A stretch of DNA of 64,000 nt from Nocardioides sp. REDSEA-S33_B3 (GCA_001627335.1 LUPK01000048.1:1-64000); one strand, 5' to 3'. Counted from the first letter of the stretch, positions 24,641 through 36,167 are shown. Notes: generated from the sequence alone by a model not told the origin. Numbers and translations are program-made.

Positions 24641-26812
24641 ATGAGCGCCCCTGACGTCGCGTGCCCCGCCTGCGCCGCGCCCTTCACGCCCGGTGCCACC
24701 GCGTGCCCCTCATGCGGCATCCGCCTCGTCGGCCCCGACGCCGTGCGGCTGTGGGAGGTCGACCAGCAGATCGAGGCCCTGCGCCGCGAGGCGGCGGTGC
24801 TGCTGGAGTCGATGCGCTCACCGCTGCCGGCCGCGCCGGCGGGTGTGCCGTCCACGCCGGCGAACGGGACGTCGCAGCCCCGACGGCGTGCCCCGGGCCT
24901 CACGGGCCAGGGCCTGCTGCTCGGGTTCGGCGCGCTCCTGCTGCTCTCCGCGGTGTCGGTCTTCGTGCTGGTCGCCTGGACGCTCATCGGGGTCGTCGGC
25001 CAGGCCGTGCTCCTCACCGGTGCCACGGTCACGGCGGCACTCGCCTCGCGAGCGGCCTCGACCCGCGGGCTGCGGGCCGCGGCCCACACCTCGGCCGTCA
25101 TCGCGATCGGGGTCTCGGTGCTCATGGCCCAGGGGGCCTACTCACTCGACGTCGCGGGCCTCGGCGACCTCACCGGCAGCCGGTACGCCGCCGTCGCCGC
25201 CCTCGTGCTCGCCGGCCTCTGGTGCGGCTACGACGCGCTGACGGCCCGGTCCTGGTCCGCGACCGGCCGCACGTCGGCGTACCTCCCCGCCGCCGTGCTC
25301 GCCGTCGCGGTGGCCGCCCTCTCGCTGCTGGTCTCCGTCGAGCCCGGCGGGCTGGTGCTCGGCGTCGGGCTGCTCGTCGTGGCGGCGCTGCTGGGCGGCG
25401 TCGCGTTCGTGGTCCACGTGGCGCTGGACACGCGTCGCCGGCGGCAGCCGGTCGGCGTTGCCGTGCTGGTCGCCGCCGCGTCGGTCGTGCTCGGGGCCGC
25501 GGTGCTGGTGATCACCGCCTACGACCTGGACCTCGGCCTGCTGGAGCGCTACCCGGCCGGAGCCGTGCTGGTCCTGCTGGCGGCGCTGGTGGTGAGCGCC
25601 CCGGCGTACGTCGCCGAGCGGCTCGGTCGCAGCAACGCGACGGCGCGCCTGTGGTCCACCGGCACCCGGCTCCCGGCCGTCCTCGCCGCGGTGCTGGGGG
25701 TGGGCACGGTGCTGCTCGACGTGCCCGGGTGGGGCTGGGCGGTCGCCTCGGTCGTCGCCTCGCTCCTCCTGGTCGCGTCCGCGTGGGTGCTGCCCGGGCT
25801 GGTCGCCCGAGCCGCGGCCCTCGTCGCTCCGCTGGCCGCGGCGCTCACGGTCCTCACCGTCGAGACCAGCACGCGGAGCGTGGCCGACCTGGTCCGTGGT
25901 GGCGCGGGTGCGGTCGACACCGTCCCGGTCCCGGTCCCGGTCGAGGTGGCGCTGCCTGGCCTGTGGGCGCTGGCCTGCCTGGTGCTGCTGGTCCGCGGCC
26001 CGCGCCGAAGCCACGCCCGGGGCGGGCTGGCGCACGGCGGGACCGCGGCACTCCTGCTCGCCGTGGCCCACGGCCCCTGGGAGGCCACGGTGCCCGCCGG
26101 CATCGCCTGGGTCCTGCTCGCCCTGGCCGCCGCTCGACACGCGCTGGTCCACGGTCGCGCCGCCGACCACGTGGTCGCCGCCGTGACCGCCGGCTACGCC
26201 GTGGTGCCCCTGCTCCAGCTCCTGGTCCAGGGCCCGGACCCGGTCGTCCAGGCGGCCGGCACCTGGGCGGTCGCGGCCGGTGTCGCGTGGTACGCCTCGG
26301 CCCCCGGTCGCCTCGCCGTCGGGCACCTCGCCGCCCTGCTGGTCTCGTGGGGGCACGTCCTCCTGGTCAGCCGCTGGGACGGCGCGGCCCTGGAGGCCTA
26401 CACGCTGCCGGCGGCTGCCGCCTTCGCGGTCCTCGGCGTCCTGCAGCACCGGGCGAGCCGGGCGGCGCCGGGATCGGTGCTCACCATGGGTCCGGCGCTC
26501 TCGATCGCACTGACGCCGACGCTGGTGCTCGCCGTGGGCAGCGACGACCTCGTCCGGCTCGCGGCGGTGCTGGTGGCCGGCATCGCCTGCCTCGTGGTCG
26601 GGGCGGGCCGTGGTCTGCGGGCGCCGCTCCTGGCAGGGGCAGGGACGCTCGGCGTGGTCGCGCTGATGCAGGGCAGCCCCTACCTCGCCTACGTCCCGAC
26701 CTGGCTGCTGCTGGGCTGCGCCGGCGCGGTGCTGCTGGCCCTGGGCGTGGCCTGGGAGTCGGCGCTGGCCGCCGGGCGACAGGTCGGACGGTGGGTGCAC
26801 GCCCTGCGATGA
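24641..26812 (+). CDS. Large multipass membrane protein with N-terminal zinc ribbon
   Basis: This 723-residue protein starts with two Cys pairs, C-P-A-C and C-P-S-C (residues 8-11 and 23-26), forming a zinc ribbon, then a short coiled region (about 36-58). Twenty or so hydrophobic segments follow, rich in Ala, Val and Leu. It resembles the SCO7613-type membrane proteins of actinobacteria. Function is unknown. It stands alone in the forward direction before pruA. Confidence 0.75.
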   Translation: MSAPDVACPACAAPFTPGATACPSCGIRLVGPDAVRLWEVDQQIEALRREAAVLLESMRSPLPAAPAGVPSTPANGTSQPRRRAPGLTGQGLLLGFGALLLLSAVSVFVLVAWTLIGVVGQAVLLTGATVTAALASRAASTRGLRAAAHTSAVIAIGVSVLMAQGAYSLDVAGLGDLTGSRYAAVAALVLAGLWCGYDALTARSWSATGRTSAYLPAAVLAVAVAALSLLVSVEPGGLVLGVGLLVVAALLGGVAFVVHVALDTRRRRQPVGVAVLVAAASVVLGAAVLVITAYDLDLGLLERYPAGAVLVLLAALVVSAPAYVAERLGRSNATARLWSTGTRLPAVLAAVLGVGTVLLDVPGWGWAVASVVASLLLVASAWVLPGLVARAAALVAPLAAALTVLTVETSTRSVADLVRGGAGAVDTVPVPVPVEVALPGLWALACLVLLVRGPRRSHARGGLAHGGTAALLLAVAHGPWEATVPAGIAWVLLALAAARHALVHGRAADHVVAAVTAGYAVVPLLQLLVQGPDPVVQAAGTWAVAAGVAWYASAPGRLAVGHLAALLVSWGHVLLVSRWDGAALEAYTLPAAAAFAVLGVLQHRASRAAPGSVLTMGPALSIALTPTLVLAVGSDDLVRLAAVLVAGIACLVVGAGRGLRAPLLAGAGTLGVVALMQGSPYLAYVPTWLLLGCAGAVLLALGVAWESALAAGRQVGRWVHALR

Positions 26813-26890
26813 GCCGCCGGCGGGAGCACGGCCCCGAGCGGTGACCTGCGGCTTTCGCCCGGCGGGGGCCCGCTCGCTATCGTCGCGACC

Positions 26891-28519
<1,629 letters not shown>

Positions 28520-28521
28520 GC

Positions 28522-28701
28522 GTGACCCCGACCCTGCTGACGGTCCTCCTCCACCTCGGTGCTCTGCACCCGGTGGAGAAGGGTCTGACGCTGCTGCTGG
28601 CCTTCGGGCCGTTCGTGGTGCTCGGCGTGGTCGTCGCCGTACGCCGCCGCCAGGACGCCGCCACGCACCCCACCTCCCACGACCCCTCCGACCCCGACTG
28701 A
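28522..28701 (+). CDS. Small single-pass membrane protein
   Basis: The 59 residues start at GTG two bases after the pruA stop: hydrophobic, with a likely TM segment (about 23-42) and an R-R-R-Q then His/Asp/Ser-rich cytoplasmic tail. No family is recognised. The tight spacing with pruA and the hairpin 15 bases after the stop support a real cotranscribed gene. Confidence 0.55.
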   Translation: MTPTLLTVLLHLGALHPVEKGLTLLLAFGPFVVLGVVVAVRRRQDAATHPTSHDPSDPD

Positions 28702-28716
28702 CCCCACCCCATCCCA

Positions 28717-28750
28717 CGCCGAGCCGGCGTATCAATACGCCGGTTCGGCG
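28717..28750. terminator. Strong hairpin between convergent genes
   Basis: A 16-bp stem (28717-28732 with 28735-28750, one G-U or A-C depending on strand) closes a two-base loop. It separates the small pruA-linked gene from the minus-strand gene ending at 28763, so it can serve both transcripts. Confidence 0.7.
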
Positions 28751-28762
28751 GGTGGTGGTGGC

Positions 28763-29047
28763 TCAGCCGAGGGCGGCCCAGGCCCGGCGGAGCTCGCCCT
28801 CGACGGGGGCCCAGCCGGCGTCGACGGCGCCGCCGACCACGTCGCCCAGGCGCTGGGGGAGCGCCCCGCCGTCGATGCCGACGGTGGTGCACAGCGAGTC
28901 GGTGAGCCCGGGGGACTCGGCGGCCACGGCGTGGTCCAGGCACCACCGCAGGCCCTCGGCCCGGTCGTAGACGGCGTCGCTGGCCAGCGCGAAGGCCGGC
29001 ACGGCCATCAGGCCGATCAGCAGACGGGTCCAGTGGTGGAGTGGCAC
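28763..29047 (-). CDS. Small exported protein of unknown function
   Basis: The 94 residues start at GTG with a hydrophobic N-terminus (about 8-23, ending F-A-L-A-S), which looks like a signal peptide. The mature part has two Cys (C-L-D and S-L-C) that might form a disulfide. No family is recognised. It stands between a terminator and the DUF2505 pair. Confidence 0.55.
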   Translation of the reverse strand: MPLHHWTRLLIGLMAVPAFALASDAVYDRAEGLRWCLDHAVAAESPGLTDSLCTTVGIDGGALPQRLGDVVGGAVDAGWAPVEGELRRAWAALG

Positions 29048-29135
29048 GTCCTGCTCAACGAGCCACCCACCACCAGGTCACTGCACCCATCGGGTGAGGT
29101 ATCGGGTGAGCAGGTCCCCATGCAGGCGGGCCCGG

Positions 29136-29615
29136 TCAGCGGGCGAGGTACTCCCGACCGACCCTGTGCTCGGCCTTGAGCGCCTTGAGCAGCAGGTCGG
29201 CGATCAGGCCCTCGATCTTGCCGCCGACCAGCGGGATGTTGACCTTGATCGTCAGGTCGACGGTCTCCACGCAGGTGTCGCCGGAGCCGGCGACGGCGGC
29301 GGTGCCGGACATCTCGCCCGGCTTGCCGGGGATCGTGACGGTGACGTCGCCGGTGGGGCCGTGCCAGGACTCGGTCTGGACGATGTTGATCTCGTCGCCG
29401 ACGAACTTCTTGGCGAACGACGGGATGCCCTGGGCCGCCTGGTACTGGTCGATGGTGACGTCGAAGCCGTCGCCGGTGGTCTCGACGGTGACCTCCCGGC
29501 GCAACACCCGCTGGTGGTCGCAGACCTCCTCGCGGAAGGCGGGGTCCGCGAGCATCGCGAGCACCTTCTCGGCGGGGGCGTCGTAGGCCATCTCGTGCAC
29601 GAGTCGCTTGCTCAT
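29136..29615 (-). CDS. DUF2505 protein (START-like fold), copy 2
   Basis: The 159 residues read Y-D-A-P-A-E-K-V-L-A-M-L-A-D-P-A-F-R-E-E-V-C near the start and G-G-K-I-E-G-L-I-A-D near the end, the DUF2505 family. The fold resembles SRPBCC lipid-binding barrels, and the ligand is unknown. Its ATG overlaps the stop of the upstream paralogue. Confidence 0.85.
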   Translation of the reverse strand: MSKRLVHEMAYDAPAEKVLAMLADPAFREEVCDHQRVLRREVTVETTGDGFDVTIDQYQAAQGIPSFAKKFVGDEINIVQTESWHGPTGDVTVTIPGKPGEMSGTAAVAGSGDTCVETVDLTIKVNIPLVGGKIEGLIADLLLKALKAEHRVGREYLAR

Positions 29616-30106
29616 CGCTCTCCTCCCAGCCAGGCGGTGCCGATGGTCTGCTCGACCTCGAGGCCCGCCTTGATGTTGTCGGCCATCAGGCCCTCCAGCT
29701 TGCCGCCGATGACCGGTACCTTGACCTTGACGTCGAGCTCGACGACCTCTGCCGTGCCGGCACCGCGGGCCTCGAGCCGGACGGTGCCGGTGGCGGTGGT
29801 CGGTTTGCCCGGCGCGGTCACCGAGACGGTGCCGCCGGCGTGGGAGGTCCAGTGCTCCTCGATGACCGCGCGGGTGGTGTCGCCGGCGATCTTCTTGGCG
29901 ATCGCCGGCAGGCCGGCGGTGTTCTGCACCTGGTCGTTGACGAGGGTGAAGCCCTCGTCGGTGGGGGTCAGGTCGATGTCGTGGGAGACCACGCCCTGGG
30001 CGTCGCAGACCTTCGCGCGGAAGGCCGGGTCGGCCAGCATCGCGAAGACCTCGTCGGGTGGGGCGTCGTAGGTCAGCTCGTGTCGGAACTTCACGGCGCA
30101 CATCAT
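29612..30106 (-). CDS. DUF2505 protein (START-like fold), copy 1
   Basis: These 164 residues share the same pattern as the downstream copy: Y-D-A-P-P-D-E-V-F-A-M-L-A-D-P-A-F-R-A-K-V-C and G-G-K-L-E-G-L-M-A-D. The two are tandem paralogues with a 4-base overlap. Two ATGs (30106, 30103) and a GTG six bases later compete as start. The gene diverges from the dioxygenase at 30151, sharing a 44-base promoter gap. Confidence 0.85.
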   Translation of the reverse strand: MMCAVKFRHELTYDAPPDEVFAMLADPAFRAKVCDAQGVVSHDIDLTPTDEGFTLVNDQVQNTAGLPAIAKKIAGDTTRAVIEEHWTSHAGGTVSVTAPGKPTTATGTVRLEARGAGTAEVVELDVKVKVPVIGGKLEGLMADNIKAGLEVEQTIGTAWLGGER

Positions 30107-30150
30107 GCCGTGCCGCGGCTGCACGGGTCCCCGTGTGGGACGTTGTGGTC

Positions 30151-30987
30151 ATGAGTGGCGAGAACTTCGTGTCCTTCGGGGAGCAGGGCGCGCAGCTGAC
30201 CTACGGCTCCTACCTCCAGCTCCCCAAGCTGCTCGACGCGCAGCGCTGCGAGTCCGGCGGAGACGGCGCCCCGCCCGCGCACGACGAGCTGCTCTTCATC
30301 ACGATCCACCAGGTCTACGAGCTGTGGTTCCAGCAGCTCCTGCACGAGGTCGAGGCCGCCCGCGAGGCGATGCTCGGCGGGGTCGGCAGCGGCGGGGGTG
30401 AGGGCGGCAGCCGCCTCTGGTGGGCGCAGCACCTGCTGCAGCGGGTGCACGTCATCGAGCGCACGCTGGTCCAGCAGGTCGACGTGCTGGAGACGATGAC
30501 CCCGCAGGACTTCCTCCAGTTCCGCCAGCGGCTCGCGCCGGCCAGCGGCTTCCAGTCGGTGCAGTTCCGCGAGCTCGAGTTCGTCTCCGGCGCCAAGGAC
30601 GCGGGGTACGTCGAGAGGTTCCGCGGGCTGACTGCCGACGAGCAGGCGCGGCTGGCCCGGCGGTTGGAGGAGCCGACCCTGTGGGACGCCTTCCTGGTCG
30701 CGCTCGCCTCGGCGGGGCTGGCGGTCGGGTCCGACGAGGAGGTCTCCACCTCGCTGCGCACCGTCGCCCACGACCGGGACACCCATGCGGCGCTGTGGGC
30801 GCTGGCCGAGGCGCTGCTCCAGCACGACGAGCTCGCCGCCTCCTGGCGGGCACGGCACGTGGTGATGGTCGAGCGGATGATCGGGGCGAAGTCGGGCACC
30901 GGCGGCAGCTCCGGGTCGACGTACCTGCGATCGCGCCTGCCGCTGCAGTACTACCCGCTGTTGTGGGAGCTGCGCAGCAACCTCTGA
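30151..30987 (+). CDS. kynA: Tryptophan 2,3-dioxygenase
   Basis: This haem enzyme opens the tryptophan indole ring to N-formylkynurenine, the first step of the kynurenine pathway. The 278 residues have L-T-Y-G-S-Y-L-Q-L, then F-I-T-I-H-Q-V-Y-E-L-W-F-Q-Q-L (substrate pocket), F-R-x-x-L-x-P-A-S-G-F-Q-S-x-Q-F-R-E-x-E (signature) and G-T-G-G-S-S-G-S-T-Y-L at the C-terminus, all typical. No kynureninase or formamidase is adjacent. Confidence 0.96.
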   Translation: MSGENFVSFGEQGAQLTYGSYLQLPKLLDAQRCESGGDGAPPAHDELLFITIHQVYELWFQQLLHEVEAAREAMLGGVGSGGGEGGSRLWWAQHLLQRVHVIERTLVQQVDVLETMTPQDFLQFRQRLAPASGFQSVQFRELEFVSGAKDAGYVERFRGLTADEQARLARRLEEPTLWDAFLVALASAGLAVGSDEEVSTSLRTVAHDRDTHAALWALAEALLQHDELAASWRARHVVMVERMIGAKSGTGGSSGSTYLRSRLPLQYYPLLWELRSNL

Positions 30988-31032
30988 CCTCTCCGTGCCG
31001 GGCGCCCTCCCGGAGGGGCGGCGCGGCACCAC

Positions 31033-31103
31033 CCCTTCGTCGGAACCACCCGCCTCGCTCGTCCCTCACGAGCCGGGGGCCAGGCCCATCCACCCTCCTC
31101 CGG
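31033..31103. repeat. Dispersed ~70-bp repeat, copy 1
   Basis: The element runs from CCCTTCGTCGGAACC to CCACCCTCCTCCGG, with an internal hairpin CTCGT-CCCTC-ACGAG. Near-identical copies lie at 39946-40017 and 40061-40132. It occupies the 232-base gap between the dioxygenase and the glutamate dehydrogenase. The rest of that gap is GC-rich, with no gene seen. Confidence 0.85.
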
Positions 31104-31219
31104 GGGGTGGCGCCGCGCCGCCCCGCCGTCCGGACGCTGCGGCGCCGCGCCGCCCCGCCGTGCGGCCTCCGGGCGCGCCCGGTTGGCCCGGGCGTGACGT
31201 GGGTCCTAGTGTCGGAGAC

Positions 31220-34200
31220 GTGTCAACGACGACGCACGACAGTGAGCTGAAGGACCTGATCGCGAAGGCGACCGAGTTGGCGAAGGCCGGGAAGGGGACG
31301 GGAGGGCCGCCGCACGACGAGGTGGGCGCGCTCCTGACGGCCTACTACCGTCACGTCGCCCCCGAGGACGTCTCCGGCCGGGCCGACGTGGACGTCTACG
31401 GCGCCCTCGCGAGCCACTACCGGCTGGCGGCCGAGCGGCCCCAGGGCACCGCCCGGGTGCGGGTGCTGACGCCGACGCTGGCAGAGGACGGCTGGTCGGC
31501 GGGCGGGCACAGCGTGGTCGAGGTCGTCACCGACGACATGCCGTTCCTGGTGGACAGCCTCACCATGGAGCTCTCCCGTGAGCTGCGCGACGTGCACGTC
31601 GTGGTGCACCCGCACTTCGACGTACGCCGCGACATCACCGGCGCGCTGCTGCACGTCGCCCCGGTCGACGACGGGGCGCTCGAGCCCGACGACGACTCGG
31701 TCCGCGAGTCGTGGATGCACGTGGAGATCGACCGGATCGCCGACGAGGACGCCGCGAGCATCGTGGAGAACGTCCAGCGGGTGCTGCGTGACGTGCGCGA
31801 GGCCGTCGAGGACTGGCCGCGCACGCGGCAGCGGATGCTCGACGTGGTCGACGAGCTGCGGGCGCACGCCCCGAGCAGCCTGGACGCCGAGGAGGTCCGC
31901 CAGGGCGCCGAGCTGCTGGAGTGGCTCACCGACGACCACTTCACCTTCCTCGGCTACCGCGAGTACGCGCTGGAGGAGCACGACGGCGAGGACGCGCTGC
32001 GCGCGGTCCCCGGCAGCGGTCTGGGCATCCTGCGCGCGGACCAGGACACCTCCGAGGCGTTCGCACGGCTGCCCGAGCCGGTCAAGGCCAAGGCACGCGA
32101 GAAGACCCTGCTGGTGCTGGCCAAGGCCAACTCGCGCGCAACGGTGCACCGACCGGCGTACCTCGACTACGTCGGCGTGAAGACCTTCGACGCCGCGGGT
32201 GAGGTGACGGGGGAGCGGCGCTTCCTCGGGCTGTTCTCCTCGTCGGCGTACGCCGAGTCGCTGATCCGCATCCCGCTGCTGCGTGAGAAGGCGCGCGAGG
32301 TGCTGCGGCGCAGCGGCTTCGACCCGCGCAGCTACGCCGGCCGGGCGCTGATGGACACCCTCGAGGGCTACCCCCGCGACGAGCTCTTCCACACCACCGT
32401 CGACGAGCTCGCGCCGATGGCCGTGGCCGCGATGCACGCCCGTGAGCGACGGGCGGTGCGCGTGATCACCCGTGCCGACACCTACGGGCGCTACGTCAGC
32501 GTGCTCGTCTACCTCCCGCGCGACCGCTACAACACCGCGGTCCGTGAGAAGTTCAGCGAGATCCTGCTCGACCAGCTCGGCGGCGAGTCCGTGGAGTTCA
32601 CCGTCCGCATCAACGAGTCGACCACCGCGCGCGTGCACTTCGTCGTGCACCTGCCGCGCGAGGTCGGCGACCCGACGGTCACCGGCACCCTGCGGGCGCT
32701 CGACACCACCGACCTCGAGCGGCGGCTCGCCGACGCCTCGCGCTCGTGGCGCGACGACTTCCTGGCCGCGGTGCTCTCGGAGTACGGCGAGCAGGTCGGC
32801 GCCTCCCTGGGTCGCCGTTACGTCGACTCGTTCCCGGAGGCCTACAAGGAGGACTTCTCGCCCCGTGCGGCGGCCGTCGACGTCGGCCGGCTCGAGGGCA
32901 TCGAGGGCGAGGAGGGGCTCGACCTGTCCCTGGCCCAGCACCTCGACGCCGGGCGCGGCGAGGCACGGCTGAAGGTCTTCCGCGTGGGCAGCCCGCTGTC
33001 GCTGTCCGCGGTCCTGCCGATGCTCACGAGCCTGGGCGTCGAGGTCGTCGACGAGCGACCCTACGAGCTCGACGACCTGGACCGGCCGACCTACGTCTAC
33101 GAGTTCGGCCTGCGCTACGGGTCGGCGCTCCCCGACGACGCACGCGAGCTCTTCGTCGACGCGCTGCGGGCGGTGTGGGACGGACGCGCCGAGGTCGATG
33201 GCTTCAACCGGCTGGTGCTGGGCGTGGGGCTGGGCTGGCGGCAGGCGATGCTGCTCCGCGCGTACGCCAAGTACATGCGCCAGGGCGCCTCGCCGTTCGC
33301 CGTCGACACCATCGAGGAGGCGCTGGCCGCCAACGTCGACATCACCCGGCTGCTGGTGCGGCTCTTCGAGCTGCGCTTCGACCCCGAGGTCACCGACCGC
33401 GAGCAGCAGACCGAGACGCTGGAGGCCCGTCTGGGCAGTGCGCTCGACGACGTGGCCAGCCTCGACCACGACCGCATCCTGCGCGGCTACCGCACCCACA
33501 TCCGCGCCACGCTGCGCACCAACCACTTCCAGCACGGCGAGGACGGGCGGCCCAAGGACTACCTCAGCCTCAAGCTGGAGCCGTCCGCGATCCCGGACCT
33601 GCCCTCGCCGCGGCCGAAGTTCGAGATCTTCGTCTACTCCCCGCGCGTGGAGGGCGTGCACCTGCGCTTCGGGTCGGTGGCCCGCGGCGGCCTGCGGTGG
33701 AGCGACCGACGCGACGACTTCCGCACCGAGGTGCTGGGGCTGGTGAAGGCCCAGATGGTCAAGAACACCGTCATCGTGCCGGTGGGTGCGAAGGGCGGCT
33801 TCTACGCCAAGAACCTCCCCGACCCCGGCGACCGCGAGGCGTGGATGGCCGAGGGCATCGCCTGCTACCGCACCTTCATCTCCGGGCTGCTCGACATCAC
33901 CGACAACCTGGTCGAGGGCCGCACGGTGCCGCCGGCCGACGTGGTCCGCCACGACGGCGACGACGCCTACCTGGTGGTCGCGGCCGACAAGGGGACCGCG
34001 ACCTTCTCCGACATCGCCAACGAGGTGGCGCTGTCCTACGGCTTCTGGCTCGGCGACGCCTTCGCGTCCGGTGGCTCGGTCGGCTACGACCACAAGGCCA
34101 TGGGCATCACCGCCCGCGGCGCCTGGGTCTCGGTCCAGCGGCACTTCCGCGAGCGGGGCATCGACTGCCAGGCCGAGGACTTCACCTGCGTCGGCATCGG

Positions 34201-36088
34201 CGACATGTCCGGCGACGTCTTCGGCAACGGCATGCTCTGCTCCGAGCACACCCGCCTCGTGGCCGCCTTCGACCACCGCGACATCGTCCTCGACCCCGAC
34301 CCGGACGCCGCCACGTCGTACGCCGAGCGCAGGCGGCTCTTCGAGCTGCCCCGCTCCTCGTGGCAGGACTACGACACCTCGCTGCTATCCGAGGGCGGCG
34401 GCGTGTGGTCGCGCCAGCGCAAGTCGATCCCGCTCAACGACCACGTCCGGCGGGCGCTCGGCATCGACGAGGGCGTCGAGCAGATGACGCCGAACGAGCT
34501 GATGCGGGCCATCCTCACGGCCCCGGTCGACCTGCTGTGGAACGGCGGCATCGGCACCTACGTCAAGGGCGCTGAGGAGACCCACGCCGACGTCGGCGAC
34601 AAGGCCAACGACGCGATCCGTGTCGACGGTGGCCAGCTGCGTGCGGCCTGCGTCGGCGAGGGCGGCAACCTGGGGCTGACCCAGGCCGGGCGCATCGAGT
34701 ACGCCCGTCGCGGCGGACGCCTCGACACCGATTTCATCGACAACTCCGCCGGCGTCGACACCTCCGACCACGAGGTCAACATCAAGATCCTGCTCGACCG
34801 GGTCGTCGCCGACGGCGACCTCACCCACAAGCAGCGCAACACGCTGCTGGCCGAGATGACCGACGAGGTCGCGGCGCTGGTGCTGCGCGACAACTACGAG
34901 CAGAACCTCGCGCTGGCCAACGCACTCAACCACGCGCCGTCGATGCTCCACGTCCACGAGGCGCAGATCCGGCAGCTCGAGGCGGACGGGGTGCTCGACC
35001 GCGAGGTCGAGGGCCTGCCCTCGACCAAGGTCATCAAGCGACGTGCCGAGCGCGGCGAGGGGCTCACCGCGCCGGAGCTGTCGGTGCTGATGGCGTGGAC
35101 GAAGATCGTGCTGGCCGACGAGCTGGTCGCCAGCGACCTGCCCGACGACCCCTACCTCGTCCAGGACCTCACGGCCTACTTCCCCTCCGCGATGCGCGAG
35201 CGGTTCCAGGCCCAGATCGGGGACCACCCGCTGCGCCGGGAGATCATCGTGACCCAGGTCGTCAACGACCTGGTCAACGGTGCCGGCATCACGTTCCTGG
35301 CCCGGCTGGGCGGGGAGACCGGGGCGAGCGCGCCGGAGCTGGTGGGGGCCAACTTCGTGGCCCGCGAGGTCTTCGGGTCCCTGCCGCTGCGGCAGGAGCT
35401 CAGCGCCTGGGACAACAAGCTGGACGCGGCCGTCCAGACCCGGATGCGGCTGGAGATGCGGACACTGGTGGAGCGGGCGAGCCGGTGGTTCGTCGCGAAC
35501 CGTCGCCCGCCCATGGAGAGCCAGGCGGAGGTGGACCAGCTCGCCGGGCCGGTGCAGGAGACGATGGCGCGGCTGCCCGAGCTGATGAGTGGGCGCGAGC
35601 TGGCCGCGTTCGAGGAGCGTCGCGAGCGGCTGCTCGCGCAGGGTGTGCCCGAGGAGCTCGCGGAGCGCGTGGCGGTGCTCCCACCGGCGTACATGGTGCT
35701 GGGGGTGGTGGACACCGCACTGCGCACCGGTCTGGAGCCTGCCGACGTCGCGCGGGTCCACTTCGCGCTCGGCGAGCGGCTCGGCCTGCCGGTGCTGGTG
35801 CAGCGCATCCTGGGGCTCCCGCGCGAGGACCGTTGGCAGACCATGGCCAGGGCGGCGCTGCGGGACGACCTGCACCAGGTCCACCTGCAGCTCACGGGGC
35901 AGGTGCTCGCCGCGACCGAGGACGACGAGTCCGCCGCTGCGCGCATCCAGGCCTGGGAGGACGCCGACGCCGTGCAGGTCGACCGGGCCGCCCGCACGCT
36001 GCGGGACATCTGCTCCGACGACGCCGCCGACCTCGCACGGCTCTCGGTGGGGCTGCGGGTGGTGCGGGGGCTGCTGGCGACGGGGTAG
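31220..36088 (+). CDS. gdh: NAD-specific glutamate dehydrogenase, large (~180 kDa) type
   Basis: The 1622 residues (GTG start at 31220) match the very large NAD-GDH class that deaminates glutamate to 2-oxoglutarate. N-terminal ACT-like regulatory domains precede the catalytic core. The core has R-G-G-L-R-W-S-D-R-R-D-D-F-R-T-E-V-L-G-L (about 827-846) and V-G-A-K-G-G-F-Y (catalytic Lys). Further on are G-I-G-D-M-S-G-D-V-F-G-N-G-M-L and C-V-G-E-G-G-N-L-G-L-T, the NAD domain. Such enzymes act catabolically and are allosterically controlled. A longer frame upstream runs through a repeat and is not used. Confidence 0.95.
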   Translation: MSTTTHDSELKDLIAKATELAKAGKGTGGPPHDEVGALLTAYYRHVAPEDVSGRADVDVYGALASHYRLAAERPQGTARVRVLTPTLAEDGWSAGGHSVVEVVTDDMPFLVDSLTMELSRELRDVHVVVHPHFDVRRDITGALLHVAPVDDGALEPDDDSVRESWMHVEIDRIADEDAASIVENVQRVLRDVREAVEDWPRTRQRMLDVVDELRAHAPSSLDAEEVRQGAELLEWLTDDHFTFLGYREYALEEHDGEDALRAVPGSGLGILRADQDTSEAFARLPEPVKAKAREKTLLVLAKANSRATVHRPAYLDYVGVKTFDAAGEVTGERRFLGLFSSSAYAESLIRIPLLREKAREVLRRSGFDPRSYAGRALMDTLEGYPRDELFHTTVDELAPMAVAAMHARERRAVRVITRADTYGRYVSVLVYLPRDRYNTAVREKFSEILLDQLGGESVEFTVRINESTTARVHFVVHLPREVGDPTVTGTLRALDTTDLERRLADASRSWRDDFLAAVLSEYGEQVGASLGRRYVDSFPEAYKEDFSPRAAAVDVGRLEGIEGEEGLDLSLAQHLDAGRGEARLKVFRVGSPLSLSAVLPMLTSLGVEVVDERPYELDDLDRPTYVYEFGLRYGSALPDDARELFVDALRAVWDGRAEVDGFNRLVLGVGLGWRQAMLLRAYAKYMRQGASPFAVDTIEEALAANVDITRLLVRLFELRFDPEVTDREQQTETLEARLGSALDDVASLDHDRILRGYRTHIRATLRTNHFQHGEDGRPKDYLSLKLEPSAIPDLPSPRPKFEIFVYSPRVEGVHLRFGSVARGGLRWSDRRDDFRTEVLGLVKAQMVKNTVIVPVGAKGGFYAKNLPDPGDREAWMAEGIACYRTFISGLLDITDNLVEGRTVPPADVVRHDGDDAYLVVAADKGTATFSDIANEVALSYGFWLGDAFASGGSVGYDHKAMGITARGAWVSVQRHFRERGIDCQAEDFTCVGIGDMSGDVFGNGMLCSEHTRLVAAFDHRDIVLDPDPDAATSYAERRRLFELPRSSWQDYDTSLLSEGGGVWSRQRKSIPLNDHVRRALGIDEGVEQMTPNELMRAILTAPVDLLWNGGIGTYVKGAEETHADVGDKANDAIRVDGGQLRAACVGEGGNLGLTQAGRIEYARRGGRLDTDFIDNSAGVDTSDHEVNIKILLDRVVADGDLTHKQRNTLLAEMTDEVAALVLRDNYEQNLALANALNHAPSMLHVHEAQIRQLEADGVLDREVEGLPSTKVIKRRAERGEGLTAPELSVLMAWTKIVLADELVASDLPDDPYLVQDLTAYFPSAMRERFQAQIGDHPLRREIIVTQVVNDLVNGAGITFLARLGGETGASAPELVGANFVAREVFGSLPLRQELSAWDNKLDAAVQTRMRLEMRTLVERASRWFVANRRPPMESQAEVDQLAGPVQETMARLPELMSGRELAAFEERRERLLAQGVPEELAERVAVLPPAYMVLGVVDTALRTGLEPADVARVHFALGERLGLPVLVQRILGLPREDRWQTMARAALRDDLHQVHLQLTGQVLAATEDDESAAARIQAWEDADAVQVDRAARTLRDICSDDAADLARLSVGLRVVRGLLATG

Positions 36089-36094
36089 CCCCTC

Positions 36095-36163
36095 GGTGGT
36101 CGAGGCGCGAGGCCGCACCGCTGGTCGAGGTGCGAGGCCGGTCACGGCCGAGCCTCGAGACCC
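36095..36163. repeat. REP-like repeat, GTGGTCGAG...CTCGAGACC type
   Basis: The element starts GGTGGTCGAGGCGCGAGG and ends AGCCTCGAGACCC; the ends pair. Its internal 20-mer ACCGCTGGTCGAGGTGCGAG (36117-36136) occurs identically at 47995-48014 inside crtB. A half copy, GTGGTCGAGG, follows the ABC gene stop at 39885. Confidence 0.75.
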
Positions 36164-36167
36164 GGTG

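Noticed and set aside
30988..31219. Upstream extension of the glutamate dehydrogenase to 30995
   Set aside because: The extension is translated repeat sequence (Pro/Arg-rich); GTG 31220 gives the usual family length.
31223..34276. 1017-codon minus-strand frame within the glutamate dehydrogenase gene
   Set aside because: Antisense shadow; no domain recognised, while the plus strand encodes a complete enzyme.
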